A DNA stretch of 64,000 nt, from assembly GCA_030425685.1 (NCBI GenBank), contig JAUIAD010000019.1, forward strand, positions 1-64,000. Direction: 5' to 3'. Positions 53,053 through 61,766 of the stretch are shown piece after piece. Position 1 is the stretch's first letter, and every line of letters starts with the position of its first letter. This DNA is from Gammaproteobacteria bacterium (lineage in GTDB: Bacteria > Pseudomonadota > Gammaproteobacteria > Coxiellales > Coxiellaceae). The position numbers were made by a program, and so were the translations under genes. The notes beneath the pieces are model-generated. The model made no database searches and had not been told where the DNA came from. It saw nothing but the letters and a program-made list of their open reading frames with translations.

Positions 53053-53873
53053 TATGACGCCATATTTTCTAAAAATTTCAAAACCAATTGCACTAAGCTT
53101 TGCGCACCCAATTTAGCACCTTTTAATGTTTCATCATGCGTCAAGTTAACATTATGCATACCGGCCGCTAAGTTAGTAATAACGGCAATAGCCATCACTT
53201 TCATACCACAGTGTCGCGCCGCAATCACCTCAGGAATTGTTGACATACCCACCAAATCCGCACCCAAAATACGAAACGCATTAATTTCCGCAGGAGTTTC
53301 AAAAGAAGGACCAAGCACGCCTAAATATACCCCTTCTTTCAAAGGAATATTCAAACTTCGCGCTATCGCCGCCAACTCTTTGCGCATCTGCGCATTATAG
53401 GCATCCTCCATGCCGATAAATCGCGGGCCAAAGTTATCATCATTGGGGCCCACTAACGGGTTATTAAATTGTAAATTAATATGGTCTTTGATCGCGACCA
53501 AACTTCCGGGTGGCGTATCAGCATGCAAAGAGCCTGACGCATTGGTTGCTAACCATGTTTTACATCCTAAGGCACGCGCGGTTCGCACCATGGTTTGTAT
53601 TGTTTCGTTATCCACACCCTCATAAAAGTGTGCGCGACCTTGTAAGCACATAACGGGCACACCTTGCAAATGACCTAAAAATAATTTCCCGCCATGGCCT
53701 TCAACACCTGGCTTGTGAAAACCTGGCAGCTGTTCGTAAGGAACAACGGTTGGATTGTCGATATGCTCAGCTAACACCCCTAGACCAGAGCCAAGAACAA
53801 TGGCGATTTCAGGTTGGAATTGTGGAAGTTTTTGCTTAATAATCTCTGAAGACTCAGTTGCTTGCACTGTCAT
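53052..53873 (-). CDS. punA: Purine-nucleoside phosphorylase (trimeric type)
   Basis: A 273-residue enzyme cleaving purine nucleosides with phosphate. Motifs: IVLGSGLGVLAEHID, GHGGKLFLGHLQGVPVMCLQ, HFYEGVDNETIQTMVRT, LATNASGSLHADTPPGSLVA, GVYLGVLGPSFETPAEINAF and VGMSTIPEVIAARHCGMKVM. These are the low-molecular-weight PunA/XapA type, not hexameric DeoD. It lies in the operon cdd-punA-deoC, 27 bp after cdd. Confidence 0.95.
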   Translation of the reverse strand: MTVQATESSEIIKQKLPQFQPEIAIVLGSGLGVLAEHIDNPTVVPYEQLPGFHKPGVEGHGGKLFLGHLQGVPVMCLQGRAHFYEGVDNETIQTMVRTARALGCKTWLATNASGSLHADTPPGSLVAIKDHINLQFNNPLVGPNDDNFGPRFIGMEDAYNAQMRKELAAIARSLNIPLKEGVYLGVLGPSFETPAEINAFRILGADLVGMSTIPEVIAARHCGMKVMAIAVITNLAAGMHNVNLTHDETLKGAKLGAQSLVQLVLKFLENMAS

Positions 53874-53900
53874 TTTTTTCTCGATTGATATTTTTTTAAA

Positions 53901-54311
53901 TTAGTTTTTACTTTCGATATTTTCAGCATCAAAAGGGAAGGGAAACAAATCTGCCATGGTCATACTTCTGTATTCACCTTTGGTATTATGCAAGTGCACC
54001 AACGTTGTTGGCGTAGAAAATTCAGCTAAGCGTTGACGACAAGCACCGCAAGGAGGACATAACTGATTAGCCGCCACCATAATGACAACTTCTTTGATTT
54101 TACGTTGGCCATTTTTAACCATACTGCCAATAGCGACCGACTCAGCACACTGCGTTAATCCATAAGATGCATTTTCTACATTACAACCCACATAAAGCTC
54201 ATCATCTTCAGTGCAGACACATGCACCCACAGCAAAATTAGAGTAGGGGGCATAGGCATTTTCTAATACTGCTTTTGCTTTTTCTTGCATTTGATTTTCT
54301 ATATCTGTCAT
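53901..54311 (-). CDS. cdd: Cytidine deaminase
   Basis: A 136-residue zinc enzyme of the small tetrameric type that deaminates cytidine and deoxycytidine. Zinc and catalytic residues are visible in NVENASYGLTQCAESVA (Cys-Ala-Glu) and CPPCGACRQRLAEF (two cysteines). YAPYSNFAVGAC is the substrate-binding start. It is the first of three salvage genes on the minus strand and starts 18 bp after the PhoU-like gene, so all four may share a transcript. Confidence 0.95.
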   Translation of the reverse strand: MTDIENQMQEKAKAVLENAYAPYSNFAVGACVCTEDDELYVGCNVENASYGLTQCAESVAIGSMVKNGQRKIKEVVIMVAANQLCPPCGACRQRLAEFSTPTTLVHLHNTKGEYRSMTMADLFPFPFDAENIESKN

Positions 54312-54329
54312 TACATTATAATCCTCACT

Positions 54330-55013
54330 TTATGAGCTAGCTAATAGCATTTCCAGACGTGTTCCCGTCTTCTCGGCATAATCTGCTACCGCACCAACTT
54401 TCTTGATCACATTGTAAAGGAACATGACGTCAATAGGCTCCAATGTTTTTTCTAAATCGAACAGGGATTGTCTGACCACAACTTGCAAGCGATCGGTTTC
54501 TTCTTCAATATCACCCAGCTCTTGGATCATCTCTTCAACGACAGTGGCTTCTTTACCGCGAAAGCCTGTTTCTAGAAGTTCATCTAGCTCGCTTATTGCC
54601 TTTTTAGCTTGTGCCGCAGCATCGATAGAGCGCTGCAAAAACTCTGTAAAACTCTCAACCATACTGCTGGGAAAGTGCATTTTTCGCCCCAACATAATAC
54701 CAGCGATATCTTTAGCGGTATTCGCTAGCAGCTCTTGTTGCGACAAAATATCTAATAAATCGGCTCTGGGCACCGGCAAAAACAAACTTTTAGGCAGGTG
54801 CAGGCGCATATCTTTTTTTAGATCATCAGCTGCATGCTCACAATCATTAATCTCATCTCGCACCTTCAAAGCTTTGTCCCAATCACCGGCCTGTACAGCC
54901 TTATAAAAAGGTAACAACAATTCAACACAGGCATACGCTTTTTGCATATGATGTTGTAATGGTCGAATAGGTGAGCGAGCGAACATATCGAGTATCGCGG
55001 TTTGTCGCATCAT
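54330..55013 (-). CDS. DUF47/TIGR00153 PhoU-like Pit accessory protein
   Basis: A 227-residue all-helical PhoU-like protein. It begins MMRQTAILDMFARSPIRPLQ, the typical opening of the TIGR00153 family, with CEHAADDLKKDMRLHLPKSL (acidic metal-binding helix) and later LGDIEEETDRLQVVVRQSLF. Family members are normally encoded immediately before pit and are thought to regulate it. Here the cdd-punA-deoC genes and udp lie between it and pit. The start at 55013 (or the adjacent 55010) follows AGGGATACACAAA; the frame extends to 55076 without family likeness. Confidence 0.88.
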   Translation of the reverse strand: MMRQTAILDMFARSPIRPLQHHMQKAYACVELLLPFYKAVQAGDWDKALKVRDEINDCEHAADDLKKDMRLHLPKSLFLPVPRADLLDILSQQELLANTAKDIAGIMLGRKMHFPSSMVESFTEFLQRSIDAAAQAKKAISELDELLETGFRGKEATVVEEMIQELGDIEEETDRLQVVVRQSLFDLEKTLEPIDVMFLYNVIKKVGAVADYAEKTGTRLEMLLASS

Positions 55014-55177
55014 TTTGTGTATCCCTATCAGAAAGTAATGTCTGCGATCAGTATAAGCAATGAGTTCCAGCACCACAACCGATAACTAATCATCTTTTAA
55101 CCACAATACTAGCAAAGATTTGACTTTAGGCTAATTACTTGCCATAAGCACTTGATTTCAATTATAAGGAGCATAAA

Positions 55178-55213
55178 ATGGTAAAGAAGGCGATAAGGAT
55201 ATCATCATGTTAG
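55178..55213 (+). CDS. Possible leader peptide upstream of the PEBP gene
   Basis: An ATG at 55178 with a very good ribosome site (AAGGAGCATAAA) opens an 11-residue frame MVKKAIRISSC that stops at 55211-55213, overlapping the start of the PEBP gene (55207). It could be a coupling leader peptide, or the relic of an original start now out of frame. Confidence 0.3.
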   Translation: MVKKAIRISSC

Positions 55214-55743
55214 ATTCTCTTGCTTTTTTGGCATACATGTTTCATCACCCATTTGGTTCAAAACACCAAAGAGATGCGCTCACCCTCTCAACCCCCGCGT
55301 TTAAAACGGAGCATGCTATCCCTCAGCTTTATACTTGTGAGGGTAAAAAATTATTTATTCCTGTTAATTGGCAGCATATACCCAAAAGAGCAAAGTCCTT
55401 AGCACTCATTATTTTTGACGAAGATGCTCCACCGCAATCGCGTTATCACTTTGCCGCTTATAATATAAAAACGACTACTGCTGGAGTAATCAACTTACAA
55501 TCCCCCAAACCCTCCTTTCAGATCGCGCAAAACAGCTGGGGTGAAAAAGATTATCACGCACCATGCTTGGCAAACAATGAACACCACTATGTGATCCGTC
55601 TTTATGCTTTAAATAAGAAGCTTTCACCGCAAACTGTTAATACAGCGCTGCAAGTACGTGAAGCAATGCGCCATCACATTATTCAGAGAATACAAATCAC
55701 TGGTATTCTTTACCCAAGACAAGAGAATAAAAAAACATCGTAG
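55207..55743 (+). CDS. YbhB/YbcL family (PEBP, Raf kinase inhibitor-like) protein
   Basis: A 178-residue protein of the phosphatidylethanolamine-binding fold. Typical are QLYTCEGKKLFIPVNWQHIP, KSLALIIFDEDAPPQSRYHF (DPDAP-type ligand site; here DEDAP), NSWGEKDYHAPCLAN and YVIRLYALNKKLSP. The N-terminal 30 residues are moderately hydrophobic but not a clear signal peptide. Biological role of bacterial members is unknown. The ATG has AAGGATATC upstream. Confidence 0.85.
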   Translation: MLDSLAFLAYMFHHPFGSKHQRDALTLSTPAFKTEHAIPQLYTCEGKKLFIPVNWQHIPKRAKSLALIIFDEDAPPQSRYHFAAYNIKTTTAGVINLQSPKPSFQIAQNSWGEKDYHAPCLANNEHHYVIRLYALNKKLSPQTVNTALQVREAMRHHIIQRIQITGILYPRQENKKTS

Positions 55744-55854
55744 AGATACAACCTTAATCTAATAATTCTTCCCCCCCGTCTTCACCCAAGATCAACGCCG
55801 CTACTAATTGCCTCGAACACTATTTGACTGTTCTACTAAAGAAGCTAGACAGAC

Positions 55855-55963
55855 AGGAGTCTCGCATAGGCGAAATATAACCAGGAAGGAGGTTTGCACT
55901 GAAAGTGCGAAACTCCGTAACAGCTCAGGGTATATGACTTTATGTACTGCTCGGTTCCATTTT
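55855..55963. repeat. Short MITE-like copy joined to a second dispersed repeat
   Basis: 55860-55916 is identical over 57 bp to 41626-41682; with AGGAGT at 55855 it looks like an internally deleted version of the 41523-41683 element, ending AGTGCGAAACTCC. Directly after it, 55918-55962 repeats 25701-25745 with two mismatches, and 55961-55981 resembles 10147-10167. The gap 55744-56043 thus consists largely of repeat relics and has no credible gene. Confidence 0.7.
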
Positions 55964-56043
55964 ACGCGGAAGATTGGCCACAAATGGGGCCGCCTATCCA
56001 TAGCCTAAGCTCTTACGAAACTCCTGAAAGATTAACCACACAG

Positions 56044-56586
56044 TCACACCTTGTCTCGCGCACTGACACGGCATGCACGTGGGCCATCGTCACCAATTTT
56101 TTCCACAAACTGCACCGGCATACCAACCCGCAAGAATTTGAATTTGGGATGAACAACATTATCGGCATTAAAATAAAATTCCTCTCCCGTCGCTGTTGCC
56201 TCAATAAAGCCAAACTGATCGTCATCAAATAAACGTACAATTTCGCCATTGGACAAACCAACATGAGTTTTTACTTCACCATTGATAATTTTTGCCTGCT
56301 CTTCAACTTGTCGATCCATATCATCAAATGCGTCGCGAATGGCCTTATATAAGTTATCTTGTTCATTGCGATTAGCAACCAGTTCCTTTCCAGGAACCCT
56401 GACATTAACACGCACATTATATAACTTACCCGTCTGACGATGCCCCTGATGCAACTCTGCCACCACCTTGCAGGAGATGACCTTGTCGAAGAATTGGTCT
56501 AGTTTTTTGGCTCTGGATTTGATTCGCTCTTGGACGGCTTCGGACTGTTCAACTTCACGCATGGTGATTTGAATGGGTACCTGCAT
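56044..56586 (-). CDS. HPF/RaiA-type ribosome-associated protein fused to a cold-shock domain
   Basis: A 180-residue protein. Residues 1 to about 105 are a ribosome hibernation factor domain (MQVPIQITMREVEQSEAVQE, NVRVNVRVPGKELVANR, NLYKAIRDAFDDMDRQVEEQ). Residues about 112-180 resemble a CspA-type domain, with FGFIEATATGEEFYFNADNV in the place of the RNP motifs. The architecture is known in proteobacteria and is expected to bind ribosomes under stress and contact RNA. The start at 56586 is well placed (MQVPIQIT) though its Shine-Dalgarno is weak. It is divergent from the 1143-residue gene. Confidence 0.85.
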   Translation of the reverse strand: MQVPIQITMREVEQSEAVQERIKSRAKKLDQFFDKVISCKVVAELHQGHRQTGKLYNVRVNVRVPGKELVANRNEQDNLYKAIRDAFDDMDRQVEEQAKIINGEVKTHVGLSNGEIVRLFDDDQFGFIEATATGEEFYFNADNVVHPKFKFLRVGMPVQFVEKIGDDGPRACRVSARDKV

Positions 56587-56679
56587 ATGACTCTCCCCAT
56601 TGCGGCAATATTTTGTTCTACCTGTCTTTACTTAATTATAGCTAATTATTGCGAAAACGCTTAAATGAGAAACAGAAAC

Positions 56680-56695
56680 CTTAAGGAATGCTTAA
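56680..56695 (+). promoter_or_regulatory. PmrA-box-like CTTAA direct repeats
   Basis: CTTAA at 56680-56684 and 56691-56695 are separated by GGAATG, the spacing of a PmrA box, though the central TT of the consensus is missing. A further CTTAA is at 56660. They lie 163 bp upstream of the 1143-residue gene and about 95 bp upstream of the divergent HPF-type gene. Confidence 0.35.
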
Positions 56696-56857
56696 GAAAC
56701 AACAGGTTGCACAAACAAATTGCCGCTTACGTATTTCCAAGCCAAACAAAATTTTTTAGTATAAAGAATGAGTCCAACCTCATCATAATTCAGATAAAAA
56801 ATAATGACGGGTATTTTTTATAGCTTACGTACGGAACTCTCGATATAAGGAACGCTG

Positions 56858-59800
56858 ATGAGAACTGCTGAAATATGGGGTACAAAACGCTTTTGGGGCT
56901 CAATGCGCAGTATTGATGCAATGGAATACACCCGGCGCAAATGGGAGAACACCCACCCTAATGAGCACAAAAGGGAACAAGATGCTGATGAAAACATCAC
57001 TGTTCCAGAACAGTTCAGATGCCATGTCGATGAGCATCCGTCTGGCTGCCGCTGGATTTGGAAAATGGTTGGCTATTCTGTCATCGATGTTTTCCACGTT
57101 ACTCAGAACATGCTCTCAGCAGATCATTACTATCACAAGCTTAGAAATCACACCTCATCCCCTTTTTACAACCTAACAAAATCAGCCATTGGGTATCTAA
57201 CAAATTACCACAGCACCAGAAAAAAAAGGCGGTGGGCTCGCCTAGATCCAAACAACAGCTATGTGCGCCAGCAAATTACCGTATATCTTTGTAACCGTTT
57301 AGTTTCATTTGCGACGCAAGATATTGATGAACATCTTACACAGCGATACGCAACAGAGTATTACTTTATTGACTCGTTACTGCTTGAAGCTCACACCCAC
57401 CTGCCAACATCAAGTAAACATAAAGGGCAGCATGGTTTTCATAGCAAGCTGATGAGCGTTCAAGAACTAACAAAAGAAGCGCAACAGCTTTCAAAGCTAT
57501 GCATTGATCGAAGAGCTTTAAAAGACGAAATTGAAAGACTAGAAAGAAACTTTGGTAGCACAATTTCCGATTTGCTACGAATACTGCCATTGTGCCTAAA
57601 TGGAGATATTCCACAAGAGACATTTAACCTGGATTCATTCTTTAAAAATGAAATAGCGTATGAATCATTTAACAAAACCACCGTTGGCCAATGGTTAAAA
57701 AGGTTCTCACCGCACAATCAACAAGAAGAAAAAAGTGATAACCACTTATTAAACCCATGGCTAGAGGGAAGCTATACATTAAATGAGGATGAACTCCCCT
57801 TAGAATTCCGCACCGGTGCCTATCTGCCCGATAATGATGTCCTACAAAAAAGCATCAAAGATGCCAAAGATGCGCTATTAGAGTTATTCGGCCTAGTATG
57901 GGAAATGAAAAAAATGCAGCCCATCCTAATAGAGGTCGCAGAATTTGCTGGCAAATTTGGTGATTACAGCCTTATTTACAATATAACACTTTCTAAAAGT
58001 TTACTCTGGGCGGTTACATCATGGCAAAAACTAATCCAAAAATCTGTTGATAATTTAGGAATCATTACAGCCTGTGAACGCTCCGTTCTCAGGAAAAATA
58101 CCGCTAACAAGGCAGGCTGGGTTACCAACTATCGAAAAACCGGCCTTAAGATAAAGGATTTGGATGAAAGGATAGGAGAAGACAAGAACAAAATTGTAAC
58201 GATCAAAGAAAAAATTAACAAAATTAAAAATATTGGTATAGGAACCTATAAAAAAAAGCTAGAACAATTAGAAAAGATAACGTCAAGCCTAATTGGCCGG
58301 CAAATACAACTTGGTATTCTTACACAATCAGACCAAAAAGAGCTGAACAGGGAAATCAGAGGGTCTACAATTCAACAACATGGAGAAGAAAAAAAAGGAC
58401 GGTCTAATCCATCATCAACACAAGGTAGCGTCGACATGCGTACACAGGAAAGATCAACAACACAACAAACACCACCCCATCAAGAACGAACACTCACTGC
58501 AAGCTCCGCCGTCAGTTCTGCATCATTATGGCAAAGTGGTTCTAGCCGAAGGGTTGCTGCTCTAAGTGCCACTGACAGCCCAACATCACTAGGAAACCCC
58601 TTCGCTGCCGTCGATGATGAAAACAAATTTTCATCTCTCGCACCACCTTCTCCTAGCGACAATAAAGACGTAAGGTATTTTGTGCCTCGGTTTCTTACTA
58701 GACTTAATACGATATTGCAATCGGATGCGTTTAAACAACTTAAAGTAGATCTCGAAAAACATTACTGTACCAAGAGCAAATTGACAACAAGAAATTGGCG
58801 ACTTGTATTCGTAGAAGTTGTCATTGATGAAAAACAAGCAGCATTACAGAATCTACTGGATATTGACGAAAAAGCTAACGAGCAAAGCAACTTTTTACAA
58901 AAACACAGCTACGAATCTAAATCAGACCAGGCTGACTCTTTCTACACCCCCAAGAAAAAGCAATCAGAAGATATAGCAAAACTTATACCTGCCACTGAGG
59001 GTCTCGTTAACTATAACGAGGATCGCGGCGGGTATTATTGGTGCGCACCAAAACAGAAACCCCTTAAAGACGATACATTAGTCCTAATTCAAGCCATTAA
59101 TCTTTTTAACCTTATTAATGAGGCCTATGCGGCCGCTTCTAACCTCAACCAGCTAATCAACGAGCTTGATTCCGTAAAGCAACAAGGGCACCTTGCTACT
59201 TTTCAAACAACACTAGACAATCTTAAGACGAAGTTTGAGCGCTTTATCGCTAGATGTCATCTTGAAAAAAATGAGAAAAAAGAACAATTAGATATTACTA
59301 ACCAATATTTTGAATATTTGTCTTTACAAAATAGTATTGACAAAGACATAGCCCTAGCAGAAGAACAAAAACAAATAAGCGCTGCAAGAAGACAGCAAAT
59401 TCTTAACAATATTGCTAAACTTGAAAGAATTAAGGATGCCGGAAAAAAATTCAATCGATTATTAGAAATTTTTGGCAAGTCAATTATCAACGCCCGCCAG
59501 ATCAACATCAAACTCGAGACATTAAAAAAGAACCTTAACAAAGCTAGCCTGGCAAACAACCCACTGGCGCACCAGCTTAGCAAACAACGAGAAGAAATCG
59601 ATACTATTACACTTTGTAATGCTGCAGATATAAATAACCCAGGGCTATTACTACAAATAGACACAGCACCAATATCAAACCATCCACCGGCAGACATTCA
59701 GGGGTTTCGCAATCGCCTTAGCCAAATCCCCGCACCCGCCACTGCCATAACTAGACAAAGCAATGCCCGCCCCAATATGTATCAGCATCAAGATATTGCA

Positions 59801-60289
59801 CCAAGCCCTAGTCAGGAAAGAAAAGCACACAACAGCCTAAGATCCAAAAAAGAACTTGAAGATTGGTTTAATAAAGAAGGAAATGTTAGCGCCAGCCTAA
59901 AAGCCATTGTGGCATGGAATGCTCTCGTCCTCCATTCTCTAGCCTTACTTACAGCTGCCACCATCCAGAACAAACTGCAAACTGAGGGTAACTCTTATGA
60001 TGCCCTAGGTGCAAGAAAAGGTATTGCGACCTTAAATTACCTAATGACCATAGCCCAGGCACAAAAACAGGGTAACAATGAAAACCTTTCAGCATTATTA
60101 AAGCAAGACGTCAAGTACGCTGGCCGACAAAACAGATCGACTTCAGTCACCAGCCATCGCAGCGATGGGTGTTGTCTTTATAAAGTATGGCAATCGTTTA
60201 TTAGTTTCTTCCCCTGTGGAAAACCAAAAACTAAAACGTACTTAAACAACCTTAAAGGAGAAATAAGAAATTCGCTTTCAATGCAATAA
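56858..60289 (+). CDS. Unknown 1143-residue coiled-coil protein (candidate effector)
   Basis: I do not recognise any domain. The N-terminal 200 residues are Tyr/His/Trp-rich and soluble. Coiled-coil segments are likely at about 205-245, 430-505 and 800-920 (Lys/Glu/Gln-rich heptads such as KIVTIKEKINKIKNIGIGTY). A Ser/Thr/Gln/Pro-rich linker runs from about 510 to 610. Near the C-terminus is a cysteine- and aromatic-rich patch (DGCCLYKVWQSFISFFPCGK) that might anchor to a membrane. The start at 56858 follows AAGGAACGCTG. It has no signal peptide. Large coiled-coil proteins without bacterial homologues, behind CTTAA repeats, are typical of Dot/Icm effectors, but this is inference. Confidence 0.7.
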   Translation: MRTAEIWGTKRFWGSMRSIDAMEYTRRKWENTHPNEHKREQDADENITVPEQFRCHVDEHPSGCRWIWKMVGYSVIDVFHVTQNMLSADHYYHKLRNHTSSPFYNLTKSAIGYLTNYHSTRKKRRWARLDPNNSYVRQQITVYLCNRLVSFATQDIDEHLTQRYATEYYFIDSLLLEAHTHLPTSSKHKGQHGFHSKLMSVQELTKEAQQLSKLCIDRRALKDEIERLERNFGSTISDLLRILPLCLNGDIPQETFNLDSFFKNEIAYESFNKTTVGQWLKRFSPHNQQEEKSDNHLLNPWLEGSYTLNEDELPLEFRTGAYLPDNDVLQKSIKDAKDALLELFGLVWEMKKMQPILIEVAEFAGKFGDYSLIYNITLSKSLLWAVTSWQKLIQKSVDNLGIITACERSVLRKNTANKAGWVTNYRKTGLKIKDLDERIGEDKNKIVTIKEKINKIKNIGIGTYKKKLEQLEKITSSLIGRQIQLGILTQSDQKELNREIRGSTIQQHGEEKKGRSNPSSTQGSVDMRTQERSTTQQTPPHQERTLTASSAVSSASLWQSGSSRRVAALSATDSPTSLGNPFAAVDDENKFSSLAPPSPSDNKDVRYFVPRFLTRLNTILQSDAFKQLKVDLEKHYCTKSKLTTRNWRLVFVEVVIDEKQAALQNLLDIDEKANEQSNFLQKHSYESKSDQADSFYTPKKKQSEDIAKLIPATEGLVNYNEDRGGYYWCAPKQKPLKDDTLVLIQAINLFNLINEAYAAASNLNQLINELDSVKQQGHLATFQTTLDNLKTKFERFIARCHLEKNEKKEQLDITNQYFEYLSLQNSIDKDIALAEEQKQISAARRQQILNNIAKLERIKDAGKKFNRLLEIFGKSIINARQINIKLETLKKNLNKASLANNPLAHQLSKQREEIDTITLCNAADINNPGLLLQIDTAPISNHPPADIQGFRNRLSQIPAPATAITRQSNARPNMYQHQDIAPSPSQERKAHNSLRSKKELEDWFNKEGNVSASLKAIVAWNALVLHSLALLTAATIQNKLQTEGNSYDALGARKGIATLNYLMTIAQAQKQGNNENLSALLKQDVKYAGRQNRSTSVTSHRSDGCCLYKVWQSFISFFPCGKPKTKTYLNNLKGEIRNSLSMQ

Positions 60290-60368
60290 ACGTCAACGCT
60301 TTATTACGAAAAAACTTGCACATCCTGAGCTGGTCCCAGAACTGCTGCTGTGAAGGTGTAAAAAACTA

Positions 60369-60479
60369 GCAGGAGGAAAGAAGGGTCTTTTGCAAAGCTT
60401 ACAAAAACAGGAAGTTTTTGTCAGAGCGATCCAGGGATGGACTTGAGCGCCTTTGCAAAAGACCCTTCTTTCCTCCTGC
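60369..60479. repeat. Long hairpin element C (29-bp perfect arms, conserved core)
   Basis: Left arm 60369-60397 and right arm 60451-60479 are perfect 29-bp reverse complements. The inner hairpin is ACAAAAAC/GTTTTTGT (60401-60421, loop AGGAA) and the core reads GATCCAGGGATGGA. Layout equals the elements at 3856 and 6429, but the arm sequence is different. It lies about 80 bp after the 1143-residue gene. Confidence 0.88.
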
Positions 60480-60704
60480 GTCGGCGCTTAGCCGCACTCC
60501 TTTCTCTTACATTGCTCCCAACTTACTTCAAACAAACTCTTATATAAACCTTTGGAAATAGCCCACCATCTCACGACTCGATCGTTAAATCCAACGTTTG
60601 AGTTTGATTCTATACTTTCTGGACGCAATCATAGGGCCTTGAGTTGTAAGCTGTTTAGCTTTTACATTTAAGAATAGTTTTTAACTTTGGTAGTCGTTTG
60701 CTGG

Positions 60705-60727
60705 ATCCCGCGATCAAGCCGCGGGAT
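60705..60727. repeat. Short dispersed palindrome
   Basis: ATCCCGCG and CGCGGGAT form an 8-bp hairpin followed by GAC, a type of repeat (TGGATCCCGCGATCAAG...) common between genes in many proteobacteria. The gap 60290-60901 holds this, hairpin C and a 9-bp tandem array, and no gene. Confidence 0.7.
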
Positions 60728-60749
60728 GACGGAGGGCGTGAGCTCTTAC

Positions 60750-60785
60750 AACCTTTGCAACCTTTGCAACCTTTGCAACCTTTGC
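60750..60785. repeat. 9-bp tandem repeat, four units
   Basis: AACCTTTGC is repeated four times without change, upstream of the convergent rsmE end. It is a second 9-bp microsatellite besides the one at the window start. Confidence 0.9.
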
Positions 60786-60901
60786 AACAACTCAGCCTCT
60801 TTATATAAAACAAGCATTACAACCCCAAAGCCCACCCAAAAACACTAAGCGCCCTTTGCATCCCCTTAGCGACTTTGCGTGAAACACAAAAAAAGCCAAC
60901 C

Positions 60902-61627
60902 TCACAAATCCCCCCAAGCCCCCTGCAACAAAGCGACCCCCACCAACCCCGCCGTCTCCGTACGCAAAACACGCGGCCCCAAAGAAAGCCCAACAAAACC
61001 GGCACCAATCGCCTCCGCAACCTCCGCTTCACTAAGACCACCCTCCGGCCCCATTAATAACACTGCCGAACCCACCGCAGCAAAATCAGCCAGTTTCATT
61101 TGCGCCTGCGGATCACATAAAAATTTAACCTCCGCTTTTGCCTGATAAAGCCACTCACTCAACGTTAAAGGCGCATTAAGTTTTGGCAACACACAACGCC
61201 CTGATTGCTCACAAGCACCAACAATCACCGCCTGCCAATGCAGCATTCTTTTTTGCAAACGCTCCCCTTTTAGTTTTACTCCACATCGCTCAGTAAAAAG
61301 TGGAGTAATTTGCGTTACCCCCAACTCAACAGCCTTTTGAATGGTATAGTCCATACGATCACCGCGAGAAATACCTTGTGCCAATTCAATTTTCAAAGGT
61401 GACTCATTGCTAATTTCTTTAAAAGCATCGAGCTTAACAGTAATATTTTTCTTTTGGACCGCAACTACTTCCGCATTAAATTCACCACCCTCACCATTAA
61501 ATACAACCAGCATAGCACCAAGCTTTAATCGCAATACATTTATCAAATGATGAGAACTTTGTTCTGACAACAGAATCTCTTCATCTATACTTAAAGTGCC
61601 ATTAAAATAAACCCGGGGTATCTGCAT
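60902..61627 (-). CDS. rsmE: 16S rRNA (uracil(1498)-N(3))-methyltransferase
   Basis: A 241-residue SPOUT-class methyltransferase. Recognised by the N-terminal PUA-like start (MQIPRVYFNGTLSIDEEILL), the VELGVTQITPLFTERCGVKL segment, and the knot motifs LLMGPEGGLSEAEVAEAIG and LSLGPRVLRTETAGLVGVAL. Length matches E. coli RsmE (243). It stands alone, divergent from the acid phosphatase gene. Confidence 0.95.
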   Translation of the reverse strand: MQIPRVYFNGTLSIDEEILLSEQSSHHLINVLRLKLGAMLVVFNGEGGEFNAEVVAVQKKNITVKLDAFKEISNESPLKIELAQGISRGDRMDYTIQKAVELGVTQITPLFTERCGVKLKGERLQKRMLHWQAVIVGACEQSGRCVLPKLNAPLTLSEWLYQAKAEVKFLCDPQAQMKLADFAAVGSAVLLMGPEGGLSEAEVAEAIGAGFVGLSLGPRVLRTETAGLVGVALLQGAWGDL

Positions 61628-61766
61628 ACTAAAATTGCCTTTTGAGTTTGATCGACTAAGGATTTACGCGCAAGTGCGAAACATCTTGCTTGACGTACTT
61701 ACTACTTGCGTATCTATTTTATCCGTGTAATATTGGGTCATTGTACCACACCCCGGCGAGACTCAC

